Shown: positions 1 to 9,079, counted from the stretch's first letter. The stretch: DNA of 52,522 nt from Candidatus Iainarchaeum sp. (GCA_028714535.1 JAQTME010000008.1:1-52522), one strand, 5' to 3'. Notes: a model not told the origin generated them from the sequence alone. A program made the numbers and translations.

Positions 1-1
1 C

Positions 2-2563
2 AACGAGAGTGGCGGCCTGCTTGAGGCGTTCGAGCCGTACTTTGAGCAAAGGGCAAAGGGCCTGGGGCAGAAGCTCGGCGCCAAGAAGGTCAATGCATTC
101 AGCGCTGTGTTCTCCTTCACGCCATGGATCCCAACCTTCCAAAAGGGCATCCACAGGTCAGGGAGCCACATATCGAGCGCAAAGTCCCAGGTGGTGAATG
201 ACAAATCCGATGGAAACGACGGCAGCGTAGGGTTCACGTACCTGGGGGATTTCCTGGCCTCGCCATCAGCCCAGTCGATCCGCCAGCGCAACATGTATGA
301 CGAGGAGATGAACCAGGTGTATGGCACCAGTGCAGCAGAGCTGGATGCGGCCGGCGATCCGTGGGGCGGGGGAGAGTTCACGAACGACAAGGAAGGGAAG
401 ACGGTCTACCACACGTATAACCTGGGCGTCAGCAAATACCTCATACTCATCAAGTACACCGAGGCAGGCAAGCTGGGGGACTGTGCCATAGACGAGAACA
501 CGCTCCTGCCGCGCATGAGGACGTTCGGCTGGTGCGAGCCGTGCACCACGTCCTCGCTGGCGTTCCAGAACATAACGGCCAATGCAACTGCGTATCTGCC
601 GAACTACACTGCCAAACTGAAGGAGACCGGGGCTCCGAATGCCTACCTCGCCAGCAACGTGCAGCCCATATGCACGTCTACGATTTCCACGCCATCAGGG
701 TCCACGCCAGTGGACAGCGCAACCTGTTTCAACGCTTACATAACCGACATGCAGGACTACTCCGGCTCCCCTGGCGTCCAAGGCTCGCCAAGGACAATCC
801 CGGATGCCACGATAATCAAGGAAAGGCTCGGCAACTATATGAAATCAGGCGTCCTGCCTGTGCTGGACATAAGCCACATCAGCAACTGGAACCTCACGCA
901 CAGTGAAAAAGTGGGCAGCAGCAGCACATACACGGCGATGCCGGATTATACTGAATACGACTTCCAGAGGCTGTTCGGCAGCATGGGCGCCGCAGTGGTC
1001 ATCGTGGACCACGTGAGCAGCAGGGCGGACCTGGAGGCGACGCTGGCCGCGGCGAACGCCAAGCCAGCAGGCGCCACCAAGCTGGACAGGATAATAGCCA
1101 GAAGCGGCATAGTCAGGAACAAATGCCCGAACTGCCTGACCGCGGTCCAGGTTGATACCCCGCGCAGCGTCTACTGCGATGCACGCACGGAGACGAGCAC
1201 CAGCACGTGCTTCAACAACACCGTGACGGCGCTCCTCAGGGACCCAAGGGCGAAGTTCAACATAGACATGATTACGTTCGACTACCCGGTCACGCTCCAC
1301 CCTCAGTCTGGCGCAATCGGGCTGAAAAATAAGAGCGGCGCCGTGGCTGACGATATCGCAGCCTACGGCCGCACAGCGCTGCAGGCAGGCGGCAAGCCGA
1401 GCATGGTTGTCGGGTTCAACGTCGACACCAGCGACCCTGACTGGAGCGGGAATCATGAGTTCCTGTTCAACGCGATCGTCCAGAAGCAGGCGGACCTTAT
1501 CGGGGCAGGCGTCATCGGGATCATATACTCGCCGGTGAGGGACACCGGGTTCGTTACGCAGGGGTCTGTCAGCCCTTTCACAGCCTGCAGTGCCACCACC
1601 GGGTGCACGGACACCGGGCTGTTCATGTGCGGGACTGGCCCGTGCACCACCAACCAGGGATGGTGGGAGCGGAATACGCCCAGCACCCCCCCGGCCTGCA
1701 CCACCACCAACGGCTGCTCGGCGCTTAACCTGTACAGGTGCACGACATTCTGCACAAGCAGCCAGTCAGCGTGGGAGGACGAATGCAGCAGGGTGCAACA
1801 GTATTGCGCCGCCAATCCAAATGGTTGCATAGGCACGAACGGCTGGGTGGGGCAGTGGAGTAACAATTGCGCGAGGAGGGCCAGCAGAGGGACGACCGCC
1901 GGGGCAGGGCTCGTGAATGATGCCACCGGGGTGGGGCTCAAGACCGAGAAATTCTGCGCATACCAGGGCGCCATGGAGAGGATGTCTGCATCTGCGCCTG
2001 TGGCGGTCTTCAGGAGGATAGCGGCGCAGGACATTGCGTGCGTCGCCTGCTCCAGCCTTGACTATACGAATGGCGCATGCAACCTCGCCAGCCCCACGAC
2101 GCAGCTTGAATGCGACGACGGCGGGACCTGCAGCGTGCCGACGGGCATGAGCAGCGGCGAGGTGAAATGCCCGTCCGACGTGGTCACGACAGGATGTACA
2201 TTATGCACGGAAAAAACAGGCGCCTATTCCTGCACATACGCCTACACCAACGGGACGTCCGAAACCGTGGCCGGCAGCCTAAGCGACCTCTCCTCAGACT
2301 TATACTCGGACATAATAGCTGGCCTGCCAAAGCCGGACAAGTGCTGCATAGAGGTCGAGGGCGGAGGGTCGATGTACTCCTACGCCAAGCAGGCGTACCA
2401 GTCGCCCATCAACAAGCCCCTGGTGTTCGCGAAAACCGGGGATGTTGGCATGGACTGCGGCACGGGCGGCACCAGCTCTGGCGACATCGAACAGGTGGGC
2501 AACTTCTGCGGCTACAGCCTGCCGCTGAAGCAGTACGACATCACGTGCACGGTGAGCGGCTGA
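2..2563 (+). CDS. Large Cys-rich, probably secreted protein (5' partial)
   Basis: The reading frame is open from the first codon in the window, so the gene starts upstream; a GTG at 107 is internal. About 850 residues are visible. The middle part (roughly 840-1550) has alternating hydrophobic strands and acidic turns (VLPVLDISH, AAVVIVDH, MITFDYP, SMVVGFNVD, GVIGIIYSP), which looks like a TIM-barrel glycoside-hydrolase-like fold. It is followed by a Cys-rich segment with two related units (ACSATTGCTDTGLF and ACTTTNGCSALNLY, each followed by more Cys and a WE/WW), suggesting disulphides outside the cell. The C-terminus is also Cys-rich, with no membrane anchor. The stop overlaps the next start (TGATG), so the two genes are probably co-transcribed. 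The enzymatic role is unknown; the fold is an inference from the pattern only. Confidence 0.75.
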   Translation, partial: NESGGLLEAFEPYFEQRAKGLGQKLGAKKVNAFSAVFSFTPWIPTFQKGIHRSGSHISSAKSQVVNDKSDGNDGSVGFTYLGDFLASPSAQSIRQRNMYDEEMNQVYGTSAAELDAAGDPWGGGEFTNDKEGKTVYHTYNLGVSKYLILIKYTEAGKLGDCAIDENTLLPRMRTFGWCEPCTTSSLAFQNITANATAYLPNYTAKLKETGAPNAYLASNVQPICTSTISTPSGSTPVDSATCFNAYITDMQDYSGSPGVQGSPRTIPDATIIKERLGNYMKSGVLPVLDISHISNWNLTHSEKVGSSSTYTAMPDYTEYDFQRLFGSMGAAVVIVDHVSSRADLEATLAAANAKPAGATKLDRIIARSGIVRNKCPNCLTAVQVDTPRSVYCDARTETSTSTCFNNTVTALLRDPRAKFNIDMITFDYPVTLHPQSGAIGLKNKSGAVADDIAAYGRTALQAGGKPSMVVGFNVDTSDPDWSGNHEFLFNAIVQKQADLIGAGVIGIIYSPVRDTGFVTQGSVSPFTACSATTGCTDTGLFMCGTGPCTTNQGWWERNTPSTPPACTTTNGCSALNLYRCTTFCTSSQSAWEDECSRVQQYCAANPNGCIGTNGWVGQWSNNCARRASRGTTAGAGLVNDATGVGLKTEKFCAYQGAMERMSASAPVAVFRRIAAQDIACVACSSLDYTNGACNLASPTTQLECDDGGTCSVPTGMSSGEVKCPSDVVTTGCTLCTEKTGAYSCTYAYTNGTSETVAGSLSDLSSDLYSDIIAGLPKPDKCCIEVEGGGSMYSYAKQAYQSPINKPLVFAKTGDVGMDCGTGGTSSGDIEQVGNFCGYSLPLKQYDITCTVSG

Positions 2564-2904
2564 TGGGGCTGGCGGAAGTCATTGGCGGCATGTTCAAGGG
2601 GGGCGGCGCCTCCTCGTCGAGGAGAGGCCAGGTGCAGGCATGCCCCAGTTGCGGGGAGAAGGTCAACCTGAGCATGGAGCGCTGCCCGAAATGCGGCGTG
2701 CGCATAAAGAGCATGTTCCGCAGGAAGTGCCCCAAGTGCGGCGCGCTCAACGAGCTCGACATAAGAAAATGCGCGAAATGCGGCTATGATTTCGAGGCCG
2801 AGCTGGAAAGGGCTAAAAAGACTTATTACGTATGTCCAATATGCGGGTATAAGATGGAGGCAATGCTCACGCAGTGCCCGGCCTGCAATACGCGATTTAT
2901 GTGA
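2563..2904 (+). CDS. Triple zinc-ribbon protein
   Basis: The protein has 113 residues. After a Gly/Ser-rich N-terminus come three CxxC...CxxC modules: CPSCG/CPKCG, CPKCG/CAKCG and CPICG/CPACN. Each pair of knuckles is separated by about 10 residues, typical of rubredoxin-like or DZR-type zinc ribbons that act as structural or nucleic-acid/protein-binding modules. The ATG overlaps the TGA of the upstream secreted-protein gene, and the stop lies just before the start of the next gene, so it sits in a three-gene transcription unit. No signal peptide is visible, so it is probably cytoplasmic. The partner or target cannot be named from sequence. Confidence 0.85.
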   Translation: MGLAEVIGGMFKGGGASSSRRGQVQACPSCGEKVNLSMERCPKCGVRIKSMFRRKCPKCGALNELDIRKCAKCGYDFEAELERAKKTYYVCPICGYKMEAMLTQCPACNTRFM

Positions 2905-2909
2905 ATCAA

Positions 2910-3476
2910 ATGGTTGAGTCCTTCAAGCAGGAGCAGAAGAAGGCAGAGGCCGAAGCTCCGAAGAAGAAGTTCATCCACCTGCTGGACGAGGAAGAGGTCG
3001 AGGTGAAGCGGCTGGAGGCCGACGACGTGGAGGACTGCGTCAAGGTCATGCGCAAGTGCGCCTTCGACGTCACCGACAGCGAGGTGGGCAACATAGTGCA
3101 GTACAGCAGGAGCTTCGGCGCCACCGTGAACCGCATGATAGTCGGCGTCGGCCTCGCCTGGCCGGCCATGCTGGATGTGAACGAGAAAAGGATAACGAGC
3201 GGCGAGCCCAATGCCCTGTACCTCGAGGACCCGGCGGTGCTGCTGGCCTACGAGGGGAGGGGCGTGAGGCGCATACTGCTCAAGGAAAGGGAGAAGGAGG
3301 TCGTAAACGCCGGCATGAAATACGCCATCGCCTACCTTTACGAGGACATCCCGAAGGGCAGCATAAGCGGCTACATAACAGAGGCAGGGAACGCGCTTGA
3401 GAAGCTCTACCTTTCGGAGGATTACGAGTTCTTCAGGACCGAACGCGGCATACTCGCATTCAAGAAGCTAGGGTGA
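2910..3476 (+). CDS. Hypothetical protein, possible GNAT-type acyltransferase fold
   Basis: The protein has 188 residues from the ATG at 2910. A GTG at 2901 overlaps the upstream stop and is an alternative start. A charged Lys/Glu-rich N-terminal tail of about 35 residues precedes a globular domain starting VEVKRLEADDVEDCVKVM, which resembles the first strand and helix of GNAT N-acetyltransferases. The end, with YLSEDYEFFRTERGILAFKK, resembles the last GNAT strands. The acetyl-CoA loop motif Q/RxxGxG/A is not obvious (the closest is YEGRGVRR), so the enzymatic assignment is weak. It is the last gene of the upstream unit and overlaps the end of the opposing larE-like gene by 17 bp. Confidence 0.65.
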   Translation: MVESFKQEQKKAEAEAPKKKFIHLLDEEEVEVKRLEADDVEDCVKVMRKCAFDVTDSEVGNIVQYSRSFGATVNRMIVGVGLAWPAMLDVNEKRITSGEPNALYLEDPAVLLAYEGRGVRRILLKEREKEVVNAGMKYAIAYLYEDIPKGSISGYITEAGNALEKLYLSEDYEFFRTERGILAFKKLG

Positions 3477-4176
3477 GCAGGACCTCTGCGAATCCGAGCG
3501 AGCGCATCTTTTTCTGTATGGCGGCCATGCGGCGGGAGAGCCGCATGAAGTCAGACCTGTTGCCGCTTATCCAGATGTTCCTGCCGCTCACGATGAGGGA
3601 ACATGCCTTGAAGCCGATGGAAACCAGGTAGCGCCTTGCCGATGCCAGCTTTTTGATGAGCGGCGCGCCATTTGGCGCGGGAAGCTTGGCTGATGCCAGC
3701 TTGTCCCAGTTGGGCAGGCCGAACTCCTTCGCCAAAAGGCGTATTTCAGCCTTTGACAGGCCGCTTTCCAGGAGGGGGCTCCTGATGCCTGTATGCCGTG
3801 CGGCCACGAAACTGAAGCCGTTCTCGGCTGCGTCGTCCTTGTGCGAGCCGTCCAGCACGTTCCTGAGCTTCATGCGTGTGGCGATGCCCTTGAGGCTGCT
3901 GTAGATCTTCCCTTTGCACGAAACCGGCTGGTCTGGCTTGTATGTAATGTGCCTGGCGCCGATTATCCTTGCCACCCTGCGCGCAAGCATGAGCTCGGAT
4001 GAGGGGTAGTTGTCGGAAAGCGCGGTCACTGCCACTGCCTTGCCCCCCAGCTCCTCGCGGCAGATGCGCAGCAGCAGGGTGCTGTCCACCCCGCCCGAGT
4101 AGGCGACCAGCGCGCTGTCCATCTTCCGTATGCGGCTCCTGAGGTCCTCGAGCTTGCCTTCCAGTCTCCTGTCCAT
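3460..4176 (-). CDS. larE: LarE-like ATP-dependent PP-loop sulfur transferase family protein
   Basis: The protein has 238 residues. Residues 27-32 form the PP-loop SGGVDS that binds ATP and releases pyrophosphate in N-type ATP pyrophosphatases. The following TLLLR and the later ALSDNYPSSEL segment match the LarE/ExsB-like branch, whose characterised member sacrifices a Cys sulfur to build the nickel-pincer cofactor of lactate racemase. No larA, larB or larC gene is nearby, so the substrate here may differ. The protein is slightly shorter than usual (family about 260-275). It is divergent from the Lon-like gene with a shared promoter, and its stop region overlaps the upstream convergent gene. 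Confidence 0.8.
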   Translation of the reverse strand: MDRRLEGKLEDLRSRIRKMDSALVAYSGGVDSTLLLRICREELGGKAVAVTALSDNYPSSELMLARRVARIIGARHITYKPDQPVSCKGKIYSSLKGIATRMKLRNVLDGSHKDDAAENGFSFVAARHTGIRSPLLESGLSKAEIRLLAKEFGLPNWDKLASAKLPAPNGAPLIKKLASARRYLVSIGFKACSLIVSGRNIWISGNRSDFMRLSRRMAAIQKKMRSLGFAEVLLTLAS

Positions 4177-4198
4177 ACAAGCGGTTTTGTCTTGATAT

Positions 4199-4208
4199 GT
4201 TTATTAAG
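4199..4208. promoter_or_regulatory. Shared bidirectional TATA element (larE-like / Lon-like)
   Basis: TTTATTAA at 4200-4207 is the only AT-rich core between the divergent starts at 4176 and 4229 (53 bp apart). Its centre is about 27 bp from one start and 25 bp from the other, the BoxA distance for a leaderless mRNA in both directions. Confidence 0.65.
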
Positions 4209-4228
4209 TTGCCCTGGGAGAAAATGCC

Positions 4229-5914
4229 ATGAAATGGCTACTGGCCCTCATGGCGGCGATGCTGCTCCAGCTTTCGTCAGCTTCATGCAGCGGCACGATA
4301 TCGCAGTACGTGCCTGCGGTAATGGGGGAGGACGGCGGCCTCGTCAACGTGACGGTGTCGCTTGTGCCTGGCCACGGGGGCGCGTTCGCCACGGTGGAGC
4401 CGCTCACTGCGGTTTCAACGCAGGAGTCAATAGCCCAGGCAGTCAGCTATGCATACGAGCTCTCGGGGAAGTGGGGATGCGATGCCCTGGTGAGCTTCAT
4501 GACTCCGGAGCGGGCGTCGTATGTCGAAGGGCCGAGCGCAGGCGCCGCGCTCGCTGTAATGACCTATGCCCTGCTCGAGAACAGGACCATGCGCCAGGAT
4601 GCAATAATCACCGGCACCATAGATGAAGGGGGCGGCGTAGGCGGCGTCGGCGGGCTGTATGAGAAGGCCACCGGCGCCGCGCAGAAGGGCGCGAAGTATT
4701 TCATAACGCCCACGGAGAGCTTCTACGAGGTCCTCCTGCTGAGGGGCGTTGAGGAAGAATACGGGCTGAAGGTGCTCCAGGCGCGCAACGTGAGCGAGCT
4801 CATAGGGTTCATGATCTACAACATCAGCATAGCGCAGGAGGGCATGGGCACCGAGAAGCGGCCCATCCCCGACCTTCAGCCATATGATACCGCCGGCTTT
4901 GAGCGGTTCGTGCCGGTGGCGCAGGGCATGATAGGCCTAGAGCAGGACGCCATGCTGGCGCTCAACGGGACCGACGAGGAAACTGCCGTGATGAGGGATT
5001 TTTTCCGGAACGAGGTCCTGCGGCAGAACAGGATTCTTGAGCGTGGCTACGCGTTCAGCGCGGCCAACGAGGCATTCCTCAACTACATAGACATTTCCAC
5101 CATCACGGCGATGGTCTCCGGCGGCGTCGACCTGCCGCGGAAGAAAGGCGAGGCCGGCGCGTGCCTTTCGCAGATAAGGAAGCCTGCCATGACAGACGCG
5201 AATTTCGAGTGGGTCATAGGGGCGGACCAGCGGGAGGGCTGGGCATACCAGAAGCTGAACGAGACCGAGACTGACGGCAGGGTCGTGAGCGATGAGAGAT
5301 ATTCCAGGTACAACGACCTGATGTACGCCCAGGCGTGGTGCAGCGTGGCCAAGGGGCTCGCATCAGCCGCGCCCGAGGGAGGCAGGCCGGTCGACGAGAG
5401 CGTGTGGAAGGGCATGGCGGCCGAGAAGCTTGCGCTCGCGCGTTCGGTGCCAGCGGGCGGGCCGGACATCCAGTTCAAGCTGGATACGGCCGCCGCAGCC
5501 TACGAGCAGGGCAGGTATGGCGCGGCGATATATGACGCCTTATACGTGATAACGATGGGCGATGCCGCAGGCAATGCGACGCTGCCGGGCGAAAACCGCA
5601 CATCGCTCTGGGGGAGGATATACCAGTCGCAGGGCGCTTTCCTGGATGCAGAGGGCGAGGATGCGGGGAAGATACTCGCTTTCGCCAGGGCGCTTGATGG
5701 GGCCACGGCTGAGATGAGGGCCGCGCTTCCGGAAGATAATGCGCCCGCTGAGGCGCCTGGCGGTGGCCTGCTCATGCTGGCGGCCGCGTTTGTGCTGACT
5801 TCATCGCTTATCCTAATGTTTTTATTGTTGCTTATGCTAATACTTGGTCGTGGAAATCACTCCCAGGGAACTCGCACGGCTGATAGAGCTAAACAAAAAA
5901 AGGGCAGAGCTTGA
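4229..5914 (+). CDS. Membrane-anchored Lon-type (S16) serine protease without AAA domain
   Basis: The protein has 561 residues. Residues 1-20 form a signal peptide or N-anchor (MKWLLALMAAMLLQL). Residues 28-190 resemble the Lon proteolytic domain: EGPSAGAALAV carries the nucleophile Ser103, and GTIDEGGGVGGVGGLYEKATGA carries the catalytic Lys146, giving the Ser-Lys dyad. No Walker motifs are present. A helical region of about 300 residues follows, and a C-terminal transmembrane segment (about 510-535) precedes a short basic tail. The protease domain is therefore predicted to lie outside the membrane. It overlaps the next gene, suggesting translational coupling. S16-like membrane proteins of this type occur in archaea, but substrates are unknown. 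Confidence 0.85.
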   Translation: MKWLLALMAAMLLQLSSASCSGTISQYVPAVMGEDGGLVNVTVSLVPGHGGAFATVEPLTAVSTQESIAQAVSYAYELSGKWGCDALVSFMTPERASYVEGPSAGAALAVMTYALLENRTMRQDAIITGTIDEGGGVGGVGGLYEKATGAAQKGAKYFITPTESFYEVLLLRGVEEEYGLKVLQARNVSELIGFMIYNISIAQEGMGTEKRPIPDLQPYDTAGFERFVPVAQGMIGLEQDAMLALNGTDEETAVMRDFFRNEVLRQNRILERGYAFSAANEAFLNYIDISTITAMVSGGVDLPRKKGEAGACLSQIRKPAMTDANFEWVIGADQREGWAYQKLNETETDGRVVSDERYSRYNDLMYAQAWCSVAKGLASAAPEGGRPVDESVWKGMAAEKLALARSVPAGGPDIQFKLDTAAAAYEQGRYGAAIYDALYVITMGDAAGNATLPGENRTSLWGRIYQSQGAFLDAEGEDAGKILAFARALDGATAEMRAALPEDNAPAEAPGGGLLMLAAAFVLTSSLILMFLLLLMLILGRGNHSQGTRTADRAKQKKGRA

Positions 5915-6659
5915 ATTCAGGGGCTCGGCCCTCGGAATGGACTGTGCCGCCGAGCTCCGCTCGATAACCGCCAACGCCGATGAGATAGCGTCCAAGGCCA
6001 GGGCCGCGCGGGTCGAGATAATACTTCCGGGCGAAAAAAAACTGCAGGCGCTTGGGGCAGCCCTGTCATCTTTTTCCCCCCAGCAGCTGAAGGAGGCGCT
6101 TGTCGGCAGGGCCGGGCAGGCGTATGAGCTGCTCGTGCAGCGTGGCGGGCTCGTGAAGCAGAACCACGAGAACCGCTTGGAGATAGCGAAGCTCTCGATG
6201 GCGCTCGCGCGCATGCCGTCCCACGACAGGGACATGGTCGCCGCAATGGTCCGCTCTGGCTCTTTCGAAGGCACGCTCCAGCTGGCGTTCACCAGCGAGG
6301 CCGTGGTCAGGGACACCGCGCGGTACCTGAGGCGCTGCGGCATGGGCTGCAAGGCCTCGGGCAGGAGCCTCGCTGCGGACAAGGCGCCGAACGCCGAGGT
6401 GCGCATGGAGCTGTCCAACCGGAAGGTGTGGGTCAGCGAAAGCGTCAGGGCGCAGCTTGAGGAGAACCTGAAGGGGATACACGCGCTGACCGCTGGCATC
6501 CAGCTCAAGAACGCGGAAAGGCAGATAAAGCAGTTCAGCGAGCAGGAGGAGGACGAGTTCGTGACGCTCCAGCGCAAGTACCTGGACCTCCTCAAGCAGC
6601 AGGACGAATTATTGAAGGAGTTCAACGAAGAGGAAAGCGCCTCTTTCAGGCAGGGCTAG
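5850..6659 (+). CDS. Helical hypothetical protein
   Basis: The protein has 269 residues from the GTG at 5850; an in-frame TTG at 5844 is an alternative. The start lies inside the 3' end of the Lon-like gene, so expression is probably coupled. The sequence is almost entirely predicted helix, beginning EITPRELARLIELNKKRAEL, with a C-terminal coiled-coil-like stretch around residues 205-262 (LKNAERQIKQFSEQEEDEF). No transmembrane segment or known catalytic motif is visible. It may be a cytosolic partner of the membrane protease, but that is inferred from gene order only. Its stop shares CTAG with the opposing elp3 stop. Confidence 0.75.
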   Translation: MEITPRELARLIELNKKRAELEFRGSALGMDCAAELRSITANADEIASKARAARVEIILPGEKKLQALGAALSSFSPQQLKEALVGRAGQAYELLVQRGGLVKQNHENRLEIAKLSMALARMPSHDRDMVAAMVRSGSFEGTLQLAFTSEAVVRDTARYLRRCGMGCKASGRSLAADKAPNAEVRMELSNRKVWVSESVRAQLEENLKGIHALTAGIQLKNAERQIKQFSEQEEDEFVTLQRKYLDLLKQQDELLKEFNEEESASFRQG

Positions 6660-8206
6660 AGCCTCTTGTGCATATACGGCCCGAGCAGCGAATAGCCGCG
6701 CTTCCTGTAGTATCCGCGCGCGCCGATGCCGCTGATGACTATCATCCGCCCTTTTCCGGCTTCGCTTGCGAGCGCCTCCGCCTCTTCGAGGAGTTTCGCG
6801 CCGATGCCCCGGTGCTGGACCGCAGCACGGCCGCCCCCAAGCGGGACCTCTGAGCCGTAAACGTGCAGCTCGCGGACGAGCGCGGCATCAGGGGTTATCT
6901 CCATGCGGCCGCTTTCGCGCTGGAAGCGGAGCCGTATGAATCCTGCGATGAGCCCGGCCTCATCCTCGTACGACAGGAAGTTCTCCGTCCCGCCGCTCGC
7001 GTCGTAGGCGATGCGCCTCATGGCGAAATCGCCCGGTGCGAAGCGCCCCTGGCCTCCCTGCAGGCCTATCTCGCGCGAGCGTATCTCACTGGCGATAATC
7101 CCTTTTTCACGGAGTTTCGCATCGACCAGCTCGCGCAGGTTGCTCTTCTTCACGCCCGAGCGGATGCGCGCGGCCGGTATGTCGCGCTGTATGCGCATCA
7201 CGCGCACGTACGGCGGGATATGACGGTAGAATTCGGATATCACGTCCGCCGCTTCCTCCGCATCGTACGGCCTGAACGCGCCGCGCGCCTCCATTTCCGC
7301 GAGCCCGGTGCCTGGGATGACCAGCGTGGGGTAGATCTTCAGCATGTCCGGGCGGAAGCGCGCATCAGAGAAAAGCCGCCTGACGAATGAGATGTCCTTT
7401 TTCCTATTCGAGCCGGGCATGCCTGGCATTATATGGTAGAGGACCTTGAATGCCGCGTTTTTCAGCGCGCGGGTGGCATCGGCCACGTCCTCCACTGTGT
7501 GGCCGCGCTTCACCAGCCTGTAGATGGCATCATCAGCATGCTGGACGCCGAGCTCCACGCGCGTCGCGCCGTAGGAAAGCATCTCGCCGATGTGCCGGAT
7601 GCATACGTCAGGCCGCGTTTCCAGCGTGAGCCCGACCGCGCGGTGGCCGGCGCGCTCGTTCGCGCGGATTGCGCCGGCGAGCGTCTTCGCCTTCCTGCCG
7701 TTTAGGCCCTCATAGACGCCTTTTATGAACGAAACCCTGTACGGTTTGGGCGTCTCGAGGAACGTGCCGCCCATGACGATGACCTCGCACTTGTCAGCCG
7801 GATGGCCGCCGCCCTCGAACTGCTCCACGCGGCCCATGGCCTGCAGCCGGGGGTCGAAGCCGGACTGCCTGCCGCGGAGCGCGGCGGGCTCGTATCCGGT
7901 GTAGCTTTTGGCCGCAAGGCCCGCCGCAGGGCAGTATATGCAATTGTGCGTGCACGAGCCTTCGGGCCGTATCATGACGGCGACCGGAGTGACGCCTGAA
8001 AGCGTGCGGGCCGGCTTTTTGAGGAGCAGGGCGCGCATGCGCATGGTTGCGCGCTTGGGCAGCGCTGCGAGCAGTTCCGGGTTCGTTAGTATGGAGTCAG
8101 GCCTGAACCTCCTGCACGCCTCGCGCTTGAGCCCCTCCACATCGGCCCGGCCGGAAAGTATGCCTTTGATGACGTATCCGACGGCCAGGCGCCTCCTGCC
8201 TTCCAT
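6656..8206 (-). CDS. elp3: Elp3-type tRNA uridine-34 modification enzyme (radical SAM + GNAT)
   Basis: The protein has 516 residues. The radical-SAM cluster motif is SCTHNCIYCPA (Cys85, Cys89, Cys92), followed by GGTFLETP and LTLETRPD typical of Elp3. The C-terminal part (from about 385) is a GNAT domain ending QHRGIGAKLLEEAEALASEAG, with acetyl-CoA loop R/HRGIGxxL. Archaeal Elp3 alone forms the carboxymethyl group on wobble uridine of certain tRNAs using acetyl-CoA and SAM. It is monocistronic with its own promoter. An ATTTTAAAC box lies 27 bp upstream of the ATG, consistent with a leaderless transcript. Confidence 0.95.
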   Translation of the reverse strand: MEGRRRLAVGYVIKGILSGRADVEGLKREACRRFRPDSILTNPELLAALPKRATMRMRALLLKKPARTLSGVTPVAVMIRPEGSCTHNCIYCPAAGLAAKSYTGYEPAALRGRQSGFDPRLQAMGRVEQFEGGGHPADKCEVIVMGGTFLETPKPYRVSFIKGVYEGLNGRKAKTLAGAIRANERAGHRAVGLTLETRPDVCIRHIGEMLSYGATRVELGVQHADDAIYRLVKRGHTVEDVADATRALKNAAFKVLYHIMPGMPGSNRKKDISFVRRLFSDARFRPDMLKIYPTLVIPGTGLAEMEARGAFRPYDAEEAADVISEFYRHIPPYVRVMRIQRDIPAARIRSGVKKSNLRELVDAKLREKGIIASEIRSREIGLQGGQGRFAPGDFAMRRIAYDASGGTENFLSYEDEAGLIAGFIRLRFQRESGRMEITPDAALVRELHVYGSEVPLGGGRAAVQHRGIGAKLLEEAEALASEAGKGRMIVISGIGARGYYRKRGYSLLGPYMHKRL

Positions 8207-8229
8207 TGGGGATATGATGGCTGCTCCGG

Positions 8230-8236
8230 TTTAAAA
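8230..8236 (-). promoter_or_regulatory. TATA box of elp3
   Basis: TTTAAAA is centred about 27 bp upstream of the elp3 start on the minus strand. It sits between that start and the end of the upstream secreted-protein gene. Confidence 0.6.
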
Positions 8237-8243
8237 TCAATAA

Positions 8244-9050
8244 TCATCCGAAGAAATTGGACAGGAGCCCGGCGAGCGCGTATACGGGCGCCTCGAAAAT
8301 AGGGAAAAGCAGCGCGCCGTGGTTGGTCGCCTTCCAGTCCCCGAAAAGGTCAGAACGCACGGTCATGGTGACGTTCTTCTCAGCGGCTATGTTGCCGCTG
8401 GCGAGCGAAACGACGCGTATGGTCGGCGTGTATGCGTCCTCCTCTGCGCCCACGATCTCGTAGTGCAGGGTCTTGGTGGTCTGCGCAGGCACGAAAACAG
8501 GCTTCTTGAAGTCCCACTTCCTCGAGCCCGTTGCGCTCACCTCGAAGGCATCGCTGGCCGAGCCCTTGTTGGTCACGGTTATCGTGAAGCGGGCCGGCTG
8601 GCCGGGGCCAACTGAGATGCGGGTCGGCAGGACATCGAATTCCATCACGTCCCAGGTGACCTTCACCCTGGCCAGGAATGTGATGTTGCCGAGCTTCTCG
8701 CCGTTGTTCTCGTCTATCACCGTTATGCGGAAGGTGTAGTTGCCCTCGGGGGCGTCGGGGTTGGCGCTCACGGTCACCTGGAGCGGGTCCTGGTAGAGCT
8801 TGCTCGGCTGCGTCGCCCATCCGGGCGGAAGGTCCGTGGCGATTGCCTGGTCCATCATGCCGCCGGTGCCATGGATGCCCCCGGTTGTGACGGCCCTGTC
8901 CACGAGTATCGATACGGTCTGGCCCGGGCCTATGGTTCCCAGGTCCACGATGTCGCCATTGCCGGTCTCGCCTGCCTGGGGCGAGATGACAGTGACCGAG
9001 AAGGACAATGCAGCCAATGCCAGTAACAGGAATAACGGCCTTGCGAACAT
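8244..9050 (-). CDS. Secreted protein with NEW3/CARDB-like beta-sandwich domains
   Basis: The protein has 268 residues. A signal peptide (MFARPLFLLLALAALSFS) is followed by two beta-rich domains. The second (about residues 130-225) contains VGPGQPARFTITVTNKGSASDAFEVS, the hallmark of CARDB/NEW3 cell-surface adhesion-like modules. N-glycosylation sequons (NYT, NIT, NVT) fit an exported protein. The C-terminal segment NHGALLFPIFEAPVYALAGLL is hydrophobic and may anchor it to the membrane. It follows its own promoter (ATTAAAAA about 26 bp before the start). Binding partners are unknown. Confidence 0.75.
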   Translation of the reverse strand: MFARPLFLLLALAALSFSVTVISPQAGETGNGDIVDLGTIGPGQTVSILVDRAVTTGGIHGTGGMMDQAIATDLPPGWATQPSKLYQDPLQVTVSANPDAPEGNYTFRITVIDENNGEKLGNITFLARVKVTWDVMEFDVLPTRISVGPGQPARFTITVTNKGSASDAFEVSATGSRKWDFKKPVFVPAQTTKTLHYEIVGAEEDAYTPTIRVVSLASGNIAAEKNVTMTVRSDLFGDWKATNHGALLFPIFEAPVYALAGLLSNFFG

Positions 9051-9071
9051 GCGCCTATATTTCTCTCAAGG

Positions 9072-9079
9072 ATTAAAAA
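9072..9079 (-). promoter_or_regulatory. TATA box of the secreted CARDB-like gene
   Basis: ATTAAAAA (TTTTTAAT on the coding strand) is centred about 25-26 bp upstream of the ATG at 9050. Confidence 0.55.

Noticed and set aside
845-2034. Long open frames on the minus strand opposite the first gene
   Set aside because: They are antisense shadows in GC-rich DNA, Arg/Ala-rich and without gene context, whereas the plus frame has coherent protein features.
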